DNA of 64,000 nt, from assembly GCA_958510825.1 (NCBI GenBank), contig OY294047.1, positions 53,985,365 through 54,049,364 on the forward strand. Direction: 5' to 3'. The stretch's first letter is position 1, and each line of letters starts with the position of its first letter. Positions 1 through 10,751 of this stretch are shown here, one piece after another. The notes beneath the pieces are model-generated. The model saw only the letters and a program-made list of their open reading frames with translations, did no database searches and was not told the origin of the DNA. Source of the DNA: Brachypterus glaber. Lineage: Eukaryota; Arthropoda; Insecta; Coleoptera; Kateretidae. The position numbers were made by a program, and so were the translations under genes.

Positions 1-445
1 GTCTGCCACTGTTTTGTCATTGCTTTTTTTGCGTTTCTATTGTGTTTTATTTTATTTGAAATAAAAAAGACACACGCTGTATGCTGATTTTTGACAAAAA
101 TTGTCAGTTTTCATTAATATTATTTTTGTATATTGACAAAATCAAAATTTTATGTGATAATCATGAACCCTCTAATATTTTTATTTAAATTAGCATACGA
201 ATTTAGATATGGTTTGCCGTTGCTTATACTGTTGCTATTTAGCATGATAGATATTAGTCAAGAACCCAACTAGAAACCAGAAAAAATGTGCCAGTTTTTA
301 AAAGTTATTTTGTTCTGCAGTGTCACGTGCCTATCGTTTTAAAGAATAAAACTATTGTGCTTGTAAATTTTAAATTGTTTAAATGAGAACTTTTTAATTT
401 TTGTTGAAATAAAATCAATACCGGGAGAAAATAGAGCTGTGGAAA
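1..445. other. AT-rich stretch, probably intron of the SLC22-like gene
   Basis: No open frame, RNA gene or known repeat is recognised. By position it should be part of the intron that follows the 1313-1589 exon. Confidence 0.4.
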
Positions 446-773
446 ATAGCTATTTATGATACTAGTGGGTAAAGTAATATATTGCCCATGAGAAAATTAA
501 CCTGCGAGGCGTCAGCCAAGCAGATTAATTTTCGAGAGGACAATATCGGTTTACCCATGAGTGCCATACAAGGTTTTATCCAATAAATAGCTTAGGAATT
601 CATATTTTTATTAAAAATTTACATTTACAAGAAAATAATTTGACAAGTGACAGTTGTGGGTAAAATAAATAATTATCCACTCAATAAAGTAAAAGTCACG
701 CGGGGGTTATTATTGAGTTTATCTATTTAAAATAAAGCTGGTAATTGTCTTATTATCTGTATGTATTGGATAA
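446..773 (+). repeat. repeat family A, copy 1
   Basis: About 330 bp, starting near CTATTTATGATACTAGTGGG and ending near CTGTATGTATTGGATAAA. It holds a conserved stem: AGAAAATTAACCTGC pairs with a downstream GCAGRTTAATTTTC around a GC-rich loop. Other copies lie at 6834, 8232, 11262, 25625 and 63355. No coding capacity and no obvious terminal inverted repeat. Confidence 0.85.
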
Positions 774-916
774 AGACATTTTTTTCAGAAAATTCCTCTT
801 TTTTGACTCTTTCTAGACTTTTCTGTCCTTTTCTGCCCTTTCGTAGTATTTTTACATGAATCTTTCCAAAAATAAACTAAAAAAATGTTTTTTCTTGTCC
901 TGGGGGAAACCAACAT

Positions 917-1302
917 TTCGATACCCCCAAGCAACAAAACCGTAACTCATATATTGTCATTTTTCACGACAGCTAAATTTCTAAAATATTTTTTTTTGTT
1001 ATTTAAGGGTGGGTAAATGATTGAAGTGGAAAAGGAAGCTATGCGATACGTCATTTGAAAGCTTGTAAAATTCTCTATTTAACTGTATAAGTATTTATTG
1101 TTTATTTATTGTTTGTTTCTGATAATATTCAAGTTTAAAATTTTTTACTTTAGTATTTTTAGGTAAATTTTTTGGTTAAAATGGCCTGTGGAGAAAACTG
1201 AGTAGTACCACCATGTGTGTCTTTTTTCAAGGCGTTTACCTATGAGTATAACTCAAAATGGGTCTAACTTGAGTTACGTCCTTGTTGCATGGGAGTGTCG
1301 AT
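917..1302 (+). repeat. repeat family D, copy 1
   Basis: About 385 bp from CGATACCCCCAAGCAACAAA to GGGAGTGTCGAT. An inverted copy lies at 4818-5205. Both ends carry a CGAYACYCCC-like inverted terminus. It ends at intron position +11 of the donor at 1312. Confidence 0.85.
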
Positions 1303-1312
1303 TTTATCTTAC

Positions 1313-1589
1313 CGAAAGTCCTACTATTCCCAGTCCTGCAAAGGCTATCCTTGGCCAATCATGCACAAACATTCCTTTAGGCACGGCCAAAATGGCGAAA
1401 AAACAGATTGCCGTCATTAGGTTTGAGGCCGCAATAGTGTATCTCCTGCCGAAATGACTAGTCACATAGATACAGAATAGAGTTCCTGGTAGGGCTATTA
1501 GCCCACCCGCTGCCACTGTGAAGAAGAGGTTTTTGCTCACATGACCCAGGTATTGAGAAAATGCGTAGAAAGTTATTCCTGCTATAGTC
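1313..1589 (-). CDS. SLC22-like gene, exon with TM7-TM10
   Basis: Acceptor TGTTTTAG|G and donor TCG|GTAAGA (phase 0). It encodes TIAGITFYAFSQYLGH, an AAGGLIALPG helix, the second-half loop HFGRRYTIAAS and TM10 ending in GLGIVGLS. The next exon would encode the conserved TVYLY-type TM11 start. No such exon is visible between 1 and 1312, so it lies outside the window. Confidence 0.87.
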
Positions 1590-4500
1590 CTAAAACATAA
1601 ATCATAATATAGTACTTCTTTGCGAGACAAGGTACGAGGCTTCTTTCTGGCCTTCGCTCACAAAAACACTATGATTTTACCTCTCTGTGAGTTCCAAATG
1701 ATTCTATTTTAAATATTATACTAAACTAGATGAAACGTTGCAAGCACCCTGTCAAAACATCAGCACTATTGTACACTAGAGCCATCTAGTTTGCTAATTT
1801 CAAACCAGGTTTGTTTGATTTTAAATTCTGTATCTTTAAAACATTATATTCTAGCAAAAAACTGTATATAACATTTTTTATTGGGCTTAAAAAGAGCTTT
1901 TATTTAAAATATAATTTTTTGAAATCGGGTTATAAATATGTGAGATATGCTAAAAAAACCTTTAAACGCCAATATCTCAAAAACAATGCGTTCTAGGAAA
2001 ACAGTGTTTATAACATTTTTTGACCAATTTAAAATTATCTTTTATATAAGTGCTGAATTAACCAAATACAATAATAATTGCCTTAATTATAAACAAAAAA
2101 CGCTAAAAATATGAGTTTTACCCTATTTTTACCCCCTTACCCCCAATCGTTTACCCCCAAAATCTAATCAGCTCTTCGGAATATGATGCAAAAAACCACA
2201 AGTCGATATCTCATGTAGAAATGGAGAGAGAGTTTACACCCAGACAGACAGACAGACGGACGAAAAAATTTTTTTTACTGATTTCGACTCAGATTGGTCT
2301 AAAACGTCGAGAAATGTGAAAAAAAAAGTGGTCAAAGATTTTGACATTTCGGCGAAGATTTCAATACATCGGCACTTTTAGTGGCACCAAGTGTCGATGT
2401 AAAAAACCTTTTAATTACCAATTTAGACACAGCAAACTAGTTCTTTTCTTTAGTTCTGGTGTCGAAAACAAAGCACCGAAGGAAGATTTGTTTTTGTCTA
2501 CGGAAATGTTTGATAGATCGGTCATCGCCTCGTTCACTTTTTCAGGATCTTTTCGGTTGCATGAAGCTGCGCTTTTTAGGATCCCCATTGCTTCGTCGCT
2601 TCTTCCTACTGCCAGAAGCCATCTAGGAGATTCTGGAATAAACCTGGATAACAAAATAAAAATAAAAAGTATATACACACCGCGAATAGTATGGAATAGA
2701 CAATATTCCGAAATGACTATTCCATACGTGTTATAGACTATACTTTTTCTTCAACTGCAAATATGAAACACTGTATGGCTTTAAACGGCGGACAAGGTTA
2801 AAAACAATGTTTTTTGTGACTCAATATTGTTAATGCAACAAAACACATATTTTTAAATAAAGCAATTAATGTTATTTAATAATTTTATCAAATCAGTACT
2901 TAAAAAAGATTTTTATTTAATTTTAGCACATATTTACAAATTATAATGCAAAAATTGAAGGTTATGTCAGATTGTGGTGACAGATATCAGGTTTAAATAT
3001 TTAATAACGGATGGAGCAGTTTTAATTTTTTGAACTAAACTGATAAAAAACTGGTCAAATATTAAGAAAAACTAATAAACTTTATGTAATTTTAATGCAA
3101 AACTTTAAATTGCATTAAATTATTCAATATTTCATGGTAAAATAAATATATTTTTGCTAATTTTGCTACAGTTTTCTTTACTTTTATAAACAACAGATGT
3201 CACTATATGTGCTCATACTCGATACGGAATATTCATACCGTATCTAGAACTAGAATGGATTCATTCTGTGTTTGAAAAGTGTGTGTATTTGCTTACATTC
3301 TAAAGCAGTCGTAGAAAAAATTAGATAGTAGATGGCTGGATTAGGGTTATTTATAATAAAAAACGTTTTTTTACTAAAACTGCCGACGTTTCGTTGGCTT
3401 TATTCCAACTTCTTCAAAAGGCACACTACAAGAAATGTAACAATTATGTTATAACTTTTTTAACAATTCAAAGAGCCAGAAAGAAAACCATATAAGTTTA
3501 AAAATTGGTTAATAAAATAATAAAATATGATTTTTTTTTTATTATATGTAATAAATATGTAGAAAAAATTGTTATCGATCGACCAAATCACAAAAACTAG
3601 TAGTTTAAAAACTACTTACTTTTAACTTACCCCCTTATTTTTACCAAATAGAGCGACAGATAGACCGACAGACAGAATTCTTTTTACAGAAATCAGTTTT
3701 TTTACATATCGGGAAAGTAAAAAAATCATCAAATCATATTTCTTACCTGTATTTTAGATCAACGGGGCAAAAATTGCTATTTTTTTATAGATTTATGTTT
3801 ATTTAAACTAGTTTTGGCAAAAATTGTTGTTGTAAAAATTAAGAGTAACAATTATTTGTTATGTTTTTACTTACCAAACGTAACTAATATACACAGCACT
3901 TAACCCAGAAATGGCCATTTGAAAATACCTCCAGTCTCTCAAAACATATGCCAAACCGGCCATAATTGAGTTACCAAATCCAAATGGTATCTGGTACAAA
4001 ATGGGCACGATTGTCCGCCATTTTCCACCAACTGTTTCCATACACATGACGAATGACGTCACCATGGTTCCTCCATTAGCAATTCCCAGTAGGAACCTGA
4101 AAAATTATACAAAAATTACACAGGCCTACAAAAAATTAAGTCAATTACTATTAACTATTCTAACTATATCCATACCCCCAAAAATGGATATAGAACACTA
4201 TAATCCTCACATGACGATTTTTCTTACGCATTTTTGTGTGCTGAAAACTAATTTGACAGTGAAAAAGGTCCGTAGCTCCCTTAGGGCTCGTTTGCGGACC
4301 AACAACCTTTATAGGAACTTTTTTTTATATTTTTGTATGCAGAATCACTTCTTAAATTTTGGCATGCCAGTTACTGATCACCCTGTATATACAAAAACGA
4401 GGTAAAGTTACGAAAAAGAGACTCGCTTAAAAGATAGCAAGAAATTCTAACCTTATAGCGATAAAAGCCCAAAACCATGGTACCCAGGCAAGAACGATTC

Positions 4501-6356
4501 CAAAAATCGTTTGCAGGATTATGCAGGAAATTAGGATGCATTTTCTACCTTTTCTATCTGCTAGGATTCCAAACCATATATTTCCTAAAAATGGATTTAT
4601 AATAAAAAAAATAAAACAGTAATAAAACTTGGGTATAGGAATCAAAAAATAAAAAAAAATAGCAGTCGCATTTTCAAATTTTAATTACAATCACAAAATC
4701 TCGGCTGGGTTTATTGCTTTCCCATTTTAAAATTTTCTAAATTTCGGAAAGCCTTGTATTGTAGTGCAAAAATTTTCAAATTTATTTTTTGCGTATTTTT
4801 GCGTTTTGTGTTTTATGATATCGACACCCCCATCCAACAAGGATGTAACTCAAGTTAGACCCATTTTGAGTTATACTTATAGGTAAACGCCTTGAAAAAA
4901 GATACACAAGGTGGTACTACTTTGATTTCTCCACAGGTCATTTTAACCAAAAGTCTACCTAAAAACACTAAAGTAAGAAATTCAAAACTTGAATATTATC
5001 AGAAACAAACAATAAAAAAAATAAATACTTATACAGTTAAATAGAGAATTTTATAAGCTTTCAAATGATGTATCACATGGCTACCTTTTCCACTTTAATC
5101 ATTTGCCCACCCTTAAATACAAAAAAAAAATATTTTAGAAATTTAGCTGTCGTGAAAAATGACAATATATGAGTTACGGCTTTGTTGCTTGGGGGTATCG
5201 ATATAAATCAATTTCAACCCAAAGAAAAATTGTCGGTCCACCCCGGGGGGTAGTTTTCGTGAAAATTGGTATATTTTTTAGGTTGCTAAAAGTGAATCTG
5301 ATAATAAAAAATCCATTTTACGCGCGAAAAATAGGAAAGCTCTTTTACTGAGCAGTGTATTTATATTGTTGCCAAATTTATGAATTTTGTTTCCGTAAAA
5401 ATGTTATTAGACTTTTTTTTAATGTTCTTACCAACTAAAACTCCAAACATCAGTGTAACCTGGGATATGTCCATGTAGGTTTGTCTTCCACAAACCAGGT
5501 CCCATTCGCTTATTATAGTTGATTTAAATATAGTCCTATTATATTCGTACCCATTTGGACATGGTATAGATTTACTCGAGTTTGAGTCCAATATATCACA
5601 GTAACCTTTGTTTAGACCTTCCTAAAACAATTACTATATTGATTCCTCGGGTCTAAACTATTTTATCTCTAAACTAGGTCGATATAACAATGCGTCACCG
5701 ACTTAATATGCTCTTAGCGCTTTATTGTATTGACCTAGTTTCGAGACAGTTTAGAACCGAGGTATCGATAGTTACTTTTCTTTATCAAACAGATTATACG
5801 TAATAATATTACGCATTATAGGTTTTTAGCGTTTTAATTTTTTTTTCGACAAACCAATTTTTTTTTATGAATCGATTATTATTATTATTATTCAATATTT
5901 CATGGTAAAATATATATATTTTTGCTAATTTTGCTACAGTTTCCTTTACTTTTATAAACAAAAGATGACACTACATGTGCCCATTCTAACACTTGATACG
6001 GAATATTCATACCGTATCTAGAGCTAGAATGGATTCATTCTGTGTTTGAAAAGTGTGTGTATTTGCTTACATTCTAAAGCAGTCGTAGAAAAAAATACTT
6101 ACATATCGCAGAGTGGGAATATTACCATTTTCCCCCGCATACATTTTCAACCCGTCTTCCGTATGGTTAATCAGTGGATCCCTACACCAAAATTCAGTCG
6201 GGGGAGCTATGAAGACGATGCTCAGCTGGAACCAGGCTATGGGGAACTTTAGCAGAGCCATGAGGAAGGCTATTTTGAACTGCCATCGGCCGAAATCACC
6301 TACGGTGGCTTTGAGTAGGTCTTCGTTTTGTCGGACTGGTTTTTGAAGTAAATCAT
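1313..6356 (-). CDS. SLC22-like organic cation/carnitine transporter, partial, six exons
   Basis: Six minus-strand exons (6356-6103, 5621-5432, 4584-4452, 4096-3875, 2643-2419, 1589-1313) join with consistent phases (0, 1, 2, 2, 2) and GT/AG borders to give about 434 residues. In order the protein has an acidic N-terminus ending in GDFGRWQ, TM1, a cysteine-rich extracellular loop ending in SEWDLVC with an NRT sequon, the MFS loop GILADRKGRK, TM3-TM6, the family hallmark WFIPESPRWLL, a cytosolic loop, and TM7-TM10 with a second loop HFGRRYTI. This order is typical of SLC22 carriers, which move organic cations, anions or carnitine across the plasma membrane. Family members are usually about 550 residues, so roughly the last 100 residues (TM11-TM12) lie beyond the left edge. 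No initiator exon was found upstream of 6356. Substrate cannot be inferred. Family assignment is secure; no in-frame stop is seen in any exon. Confidence 0.88.
1722..2400 (+). repeat. repeat family K, copy 1 (intronic)
   Basis: About 680 bp. It begins AAACTAGATGAAACGTTGCA, has an internal CATCTAGTTT giving a 5' subterminal inverted repeat, a CAGACAGACAGAC tract, and a terminal hairpin whose arms resemble ACATCGGCAC and GTGCCGATGT. The open frame at 1811-1996 recurs in other K copies and is repeat-borne, not a host gene. Confidence 0.85.
2419..2643 (-). CDS. SLC22-like gene, exon with PESPRW hallmark and cytosolic loop
   Basis: Acceptor TTATCCAG|G and donor TG|GTAATT. It opens with WFIPESPRWLLAVG, the strongest SLC22 signature, then a charged cytosolic loop with DPEKVNEAM, and ends KKRTSLLCLNW at the start of TM7. 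The donor lies about 15 bp from the end of a family-K repeat. Confidence 0.9.
2690..3319 (+). repeat. repeat family E, copy 1, with hairpin leader
   Basis: A palindrome built on GGAATAGACAATATTCC precedes a roughly 575-bp element with inverted ends TTTTTCTTCAACTGC (2745) and GCAGTCGTAGAAAAA (3305). A near-identical arrangement lies at 47782-48604 and partial copies at 5891-6095 and 32688-32893. Confidence 0.8.
3320..3874. other. intron sequence, AT-rich
   Basis: Part of the intron between the 2643-2419 and 4096-3875 exons. It contains a short GACAGAYAGACCGACAGACAG tract-like phrase near 3650 that recurs in several repeats here. Nothing else recognised. Confidence 0.4.
3875..4096 (-). CDS. 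SLC22-like gene, exon with TM4-TM6
   Basis: Acceptor TTTTTCAG|G and donor TG|GTAAGT. It encodes RFLLGIANGGTM, then CMETVGGKWRT, corresponding to the ME-x-VG-x-KxR loop between TM4 and TM5 in SLC22 proteins, then two hydrophobic segments and VLRDWRYFQ. Confidence 0.88.
4262..4385. mobile_element. end fragment of mariner-like MITE family C
   Basis: It matches the right end of the complete element at 58387-59108: shared CCTTTATAGGAACTTTTTTT, AAATTTTGGCATGCCA and the terminus ATCACCCTG followed by TA. Its left end was not located in this intron. Confidence 0.7.
4452..4584 (-). CDS. SLC22-like gene, exon with MFS motif and TM3
   Basis: Acceptor TTTTTAG|GA and donor AG|GTTAGA. It completes the TM2-TM3 signature GNIWFGILADRKGRK and TM3, ending in WAFIAIR. 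The D-R-x-G-R-K loop is the MFS motif A. Confidence 0.88.
4818..5205 (-). repeat. repeat family D, copy 2 (inverted)
   Basis: Reverse-complement copy of 917-1302, lying in the intron between the 5621-5432 and 4584-4452 exons. The two copies could pair in the pre-mRNA. Confidence 0.85.
5432..5621 (-). CDS. SLC22-like gene, exon with extracellular-loop end and TM2
   Basis: Acceptor TTGTTTTAG|GAA and donor G|GTAAGA. It encodes EGLNKGYCDI, an NRT glycosylation sequon, the conserved SEWDLVC, and a TM2 segment MDISQVTLMFGVLVG. The cysteines match the disulfide-rich TM1-TM2 loop known in this family. Confidence 0.87.
5891..6095 (+). repeat. repeat family E, partial copy ending at a splice donor
   Basis: Right-hand 205 bp of family E (TTCAATATTTCATGGTAAAA to GCAGTCGTAGAAAAAA). 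Its terminus is at intron position +8 of the donor at 6102. Confidence 0.8.
6103..6356 (-). CDS. SLC22-like gene, first recognised coding exon (N-terminus and TM1)
   Basis: Encodes a DDLLQKPVRQ segment, then GDFGRWQ, TM1 (IAFLMALLKFPIAWFQLSIV) and the start of the big extracellular loop with EFWCRDP. The donor is TAT|GTAAGT (phase 0). The acceptor is the pyrimidine-rich CTTCTTATTCTTTGTAG just before 6356, which leaves a split GAT codon. The ATG at that acceptor is out of frame and the in-frame upstream sequence reaches a TAG without a methionine, so the start codon must lie in an upstream exon that was not found. Confidence 0.85.
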
Positions 6357-6483
6357 CTACAAAGAATAAGAAGCTGAAACGGTATTCTTTGAAGAAGGGT
6401 CCCAAATTGGGTAAATGGTTTTTAAGTTGCTATATCTCGGAAACTAATAATCCTACGAAAAAAATTATTGCAAATAAATTGAT

Positions 6484-6727
6484 CACTGTAAACTAGGAAG
6501 GCACCTGTTTAAAATAAAGGTTGGAAACGACCCCATCTGTTTGGGCTGCAAGAGGGACGAAAAATCATCCTTCCACTTTCTAGTGCAATGCGATTGGTTC
6601 GGCAGGAATCGACAGGAAATCTTCGGAATAGCAACGCTTCTAAGAGATGAGCTAGTATATCCTTGCATGGACAGACATCGTGACCTTTATAAGAAGGTCC
6701 GGTAGGTTCAGGCAAGAAGTAGGGTAG
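6484..6727 (+). mobile_element. non-LTR retrotransposon RNase H/zinc-knuckle tail, decayed
   Basis: The plus frame reads HCKLGRHLFKIKVGNDP followed by C-L-G-C, then H and C spaced as C-x2-C-x8-H-x4-C, and GRNRQEIFGIATL. This is the pattern at the C-terminus of many non-LTR polymerases after RNase H. It is 5' truncated and carries a frameshift before the stop at 6725-6727. A sister copy is at 18646-18998. The following 90 bp resemble that copy's 3' UTR with a TACTA-rich tail. Confidence 0.75.
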
Positions 6728-6833
6728 AGAGATGGTTAGGACAGATCGGGGCTGGAAAAAAGGTCCATGGTAGCCTAGTTCTCTGGCTTAAGGCATCCCC
6801 ACCCTTACTAACACTACTACCTTGTAAGAATTT

Positions 6834-7173
6834 TTATCCAATACATACAGATAATGGGACAATTACCAGCTTTATTTTAAATAGATAAACTCAATAATAA
6901 CCCCCGCGTGGCTTTTACTTTATTGAGTGGATAATGATTTATTTTACCCACTTAACTGTCACTTGTCAAATTATTTTCTTGTAAATGTCATTAAAATTTT
7001 TAATAAAAATATGAATTTCTAAGCTATTTATTGGACAAAACCTTGTATGGCACTCATGGGTAAACCGATCGGTTTGGATATCGATATTGCCCTCTCGAAA
7101 ATTAACCTGGTTAATTTTCTGGGCAATATCTTACTTTACCCACTAGTACCATAAATAACTATTATTCTAAAAT
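6834..7173 (-). repeat. repeat family A, copy 2
   Basis: Reverse-complement copy of family A, beginning ATCCAATACATACAG and ending CCCACTAGTACCATAAATAA. It keeps the internal stem. Confidence 0.85.
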
Positions 7174-8231
7174 CAATTGTAAGCAAGTTATTGCCAAAAA
7201 TAATAGTTTTTCCCTCTTGCCCAATTCAACTTTAACCATAATAGACGTGATGCAAATTATCTAGTTTATAAATCGTTTGGTGAATGAATTATTAAATCGG
7301 ATGCCTATTCAAAAGTTAAAATACAAAAAGGAGGTTTTTTTAATGCCCACTTTTTTCGACGTTTCATAATATTCTCAAATATATTGACCATAAGTTTTAA
7401 AGTGTGAGACATCGTTCAAAAGGAAATTTTTCGTATTTAAGACTATGGGATTTAAAAAGAAATCCTTTTCTCACTACCAACTAGGTAAGTTGACATTACT
7501 TAATCAAAAAGTCGACAGTAATGGAAAGTACTATATGGAGCACACTTAGTGATAGACGAAATCAATACAAACAAAACCGTAACTAGACAGAAAAAACGAT
7601 TTAACGCTAAAGGATACGAAGTGTCCCACACTTATCTAAGGGAGACACATAGACACAAGACTACTATTCTTAATTTTATAGAGTGATTCCATAAAAAAAA
7701 TGATTTGTTGAATTGTCACACATATAAATGTCAAAAATATTAATAAAATAAGATTTTTACTCCTTGGTAGTGAGAAAAACGTAATGCGCTACTCGTAGGT
7801 AAGTTTTTTTTCTGTGTGAGGTCGTATTTTGTGGACCGAACCGGAGTTGAGGTCCATAAACACTTACCTCTACTTGGAGCGCAAATAACTATTATGGAGA
7901 ACCATTGTTATTTACCTTGCGATGATCCATATTTTAAATGTTCACTAGACGCTATTAATTTTACACTGTATATGTTTAAACTTTTCATAATACATTTTAT
8001 TTATTTAGTTAAAGAAAGAAATTTGGGAAATGTATTAATTCTATATCGAAATAAGAGCTCCTAAAATTTACATAACATTGTTACATGACAATAACTTTGA
8101 CATAATTTACAATCACGACAATGTCTTCAACATACCTGGATTTAAATTCTTAAAAATAGACTTCTATGTCTCTAAAAAATAAAAAAAAAATAAGTTAGTG
8201 CCAATTTCGCCATTCCTTAAATTAAATACAA
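7174..8231. other. non-coding stretch with a weak inverted pair
   Basis: 7199-7380 resembles a dispersed repeat also seen near 10240, 36165 and 47640 (shared CCCACTTTTTTCGACGTTTC-like phrase). TTTTCTCACTACCAA (about 7468) and TTGGTAGTGAGAAAA (about 7766) form the ends of a possible 310-bp element. The 7816-8064 open frame has no recognisable domain. Confidence 0.4.
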
Positions 8232-8563
8232 AAAATAGTTATTTATGGTACTAGTGGGTAAAGTAAGATATTGCCCATGAGAAAATAAACGGCGTCAGTC
8301 AAGCAGGTTAATTTTCGAGAGGGCAATATCGGTTTACCCATGAGTGCCATACAAGGTTTTATCCAATAAATAGCTTAGGAATTCATATTTTTATTAAAAA
8401 TTTTAATGACATTTACAAGAAAATAATTTGACAAGTGACAGTTGAGTAGGTAAAATAAATAATTATCCACTCAATAAAGTAAAAGCCACGGGGGGTTATT
8501 TTTGAGTTTATCTATTTAAAATAAAGCTGATAATTGTCTTATTATCTGTATGTATTGGATAAT
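8232..8563 (+). repeat. repeat family A, copy 3
   Basis: Near full length, with a small deletion in the hairpin loop relative to copies at 11262 and 25625. Confidence 0.85.
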
Positions 8564-8844
8564 TTTTTTTTTTTTTTTGTTTTGTTTGCTGTTAAAATTT
8601 TTTATTTTTTACTTTTTAGAGACACATAACTTGTACATTTGTAAGGACATCTAAGCTAGATTATAGTTGTCCTTTCATCTCGACAAGGTACTGACGTCAC
8701 AACACACCAAAATACATTTTTTAAAATTAAATGAATCTAGTAATATTTATATTTCAGCGCCCAAGGGTACAACCAACATTATATTAAACGAAATACCAAA
8801 GAAAATCTTTGTAAAACTTTAGCGGTATTTAAAAGATTTTTAGC

Positions 8845-8849
8845 CTGCC

Positions 8850-8884
<35 letters not shown>

Positions 8885-8925
8885 CATTTATTGTCATTTT
8901 GAGATCATACAATCTATAGACTCGT
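8845..8925 (-). mobile_element. LINE 3' tail with (AAT)n
   Basis: On the minus strand the sequence runs CAAAATGACAATAAATGATT into a (ATT)n tract, which resembles a LINE 3' end. No coding sequence remains attached. The next bases carry a short duplication of TCTATAGACTCGTCG. Confidence 0.5.
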
Positions 8926-9444
8926 CGAGAATCTATAGACTCGTCGTAATATTTGAGTGATCCCTTAATCAAGATATCCAGCTTATCCGAGTAATCCGGT
9001 ATTTCTCTAAAAAGTCCAAATAAAATTATGCGGTTTTTAAATGAAATTTCTTTAAAATGAATAGATTTAGCTTAATTATCCGGCTTACGCGGCATTATCC
9101 GAGCGTCAAATTGAAACAGGACCACCTCATGAATACCCTCTTTAAGTTGCAAAAAGTTTTATCCAATTTCGTTCATCCGTTCCAAAGTTATGCGGGATAA
9201 AAAATTTAAAAAAAAAGTCACACGTCGAATTCGACGAATTTGCGAATTGATAACCTCCTCTTTTTTTAGAAGCCGGTTAAAAATACTTGATACTTTTCTA
9301 AATTTAAATTTTGTACATGGGATATTAAATACCTGTAGCTTTCTATTCATCGAAATCGTAGATATTAATAAAAAAATATCCATATAAAAATAATTTTAAT
9401 AATTATTAAAAATATATAATAAAGTATATAATATATAATATATA
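8926..9444. other. AT-rich stretch, nothing recognised
   Basis: Short open frames on both strands at about 9159-9387 are complementary shadows without domains. Confidence 0.35.
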
Positions 9445-10166
9445 CAGAGCGGTCCAAAAGTCACCCCCCCCTCTTAACTTTTGAACCAGTTGAGATATCG
9501 ACTTCAAATTTGGAACTTTTAAATAAGACAACTTAAACTATCTTTTAGCATATATTTAATACTTTCAGCTCTTAAAATGTGGACAGGGGGGCATGGGGGC
9601 ACATTTTTTTAAATGGAAAGGGGGGTCGTGTAATACATCATTTTAAAGCTTATAAAACTCTCCGTTTAACTCATTAAACTATTTTTAAATTAAAAAAAAA
9701 AATGGGTTTAAAATGGGGTTGAAAATGGGTATTAATGTCAAAATTCCTCTAAAAAACACAAATAATTTTTTAAAACTTCCTAATTTCATCATAAAAAAAT
9801 GTTAATTATACTTTTAAACTAATTTTAGTTGACATAAATAAAAATTTATAAAAAAAAAACTTAAAAAATCGAATGTTTTAGCACAAAAAATTGAAAAATC
9901 AAAACCTTAAAAAACATTTTTAAAAAATTTAAAAATGTTAGTTTAAATAGAGAATCTTATAAGCTGTATGATGTATCACACGACCCCCCTTTCCATTTAA
10001 AAAAATGTCCCCCCATGCCCCCCTGCCCACATTTTAAGAGCTGAAAATATCAAATATATGCTAAAAGATAGTTTAAGTTGTTTTATTTAAGAGTTCCAAA
10101 TTTCAAGTCGATATCTCAACTCGTTCAAAAGTTAAAAGGGGGGGGGGTGATATTTGGACCGCACTG
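9445..10166. mobile_element. mariner-like MITE family Q, copy 1
   Basis: A 722-bp element flanked by TA, with ends CAGAGCGGTCCAAAAGTC and, on the other strand, CAGTGCGGTCCAAATATC. The inverted repeats extend far inward through a G-rich tract and a TCGATATCTCAAC segment. A second copy is at 22755-23468. TA duplication and CAG termini fit Tc1/mariner-type MITEs. Confidence 0.85.
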
Positions 10167-10751
10167 TATAATATATATGTATATAATTTTAATAATTATT
10201 TATCAAATACTGCTACTAATTTAGGTGACAGCATCGTTTGGTGAAAGCAAGTTATCAACAAAAATAATAGTTTTCGCTCCCCCTTGCCCCCTTGCAAGAA
10301 CTATTCCAATGTTATTTATATATGACGTAAAGAAAACTAGAAAGGCCCTAAAACATTTGGTGAAAAGATTGTTAGAAAAACCAACGGACCAACAGACGAG
10401 CAGACAGCCGGACAGACAAACACACAGACACCCACTTTTTCACATTTTATTATTGTAAAAATTGAAAAAAAACAATATTTTTCGGTAGATTTTAGTAAGG
10501 GGGATTGGGACCCGTAAAAGTAGTAAAAAATAGGACTTACGGTTTGTAGACATTGGAGCAGGTCAGTTGACACTTGACACTGGACTTCGAGTTCTCCTCG
10601 GCTGGCCGCGAACGCAGAAGTGAAATTTTAAAAAGCCAAGTGAAAGTGCAAGGGAATTACGTTATTTGTGGCTCCTGTACTCAATAATCGTTCATAGCAG
10701 TTACCTAGGTTGAAAAACACTGTAAAAAGATGTAGAAATGGTTTCTAATTA
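10167..10751. other. non-coding stretch with GACAGAC-rich repeat remnant
   Basis: 10240-10450 resembles the dispersed phrase near 36165-36375 (C-rich tract, GACAGACARACA tract, CCCACTTTTTCACATT). Nothing coding is recognised. Confidence 0.4.

Noticed and set aside
1811..1996. Recurring small protein MFDFKFCIFKTLYSSKK (also at 43415 and 52926)
   Set aside because: The frame lies inside family K, varies in length between copies by frameshift and is broken in copies 2 and 5; repeat-borne reading frame, not a gene.
6346..6360. ATG at 6356 as the SLC22-like start codon
   Set aside because: It is out of frame with the transporter sequence and sits exactly at a pyrimidine-tract acceptor.
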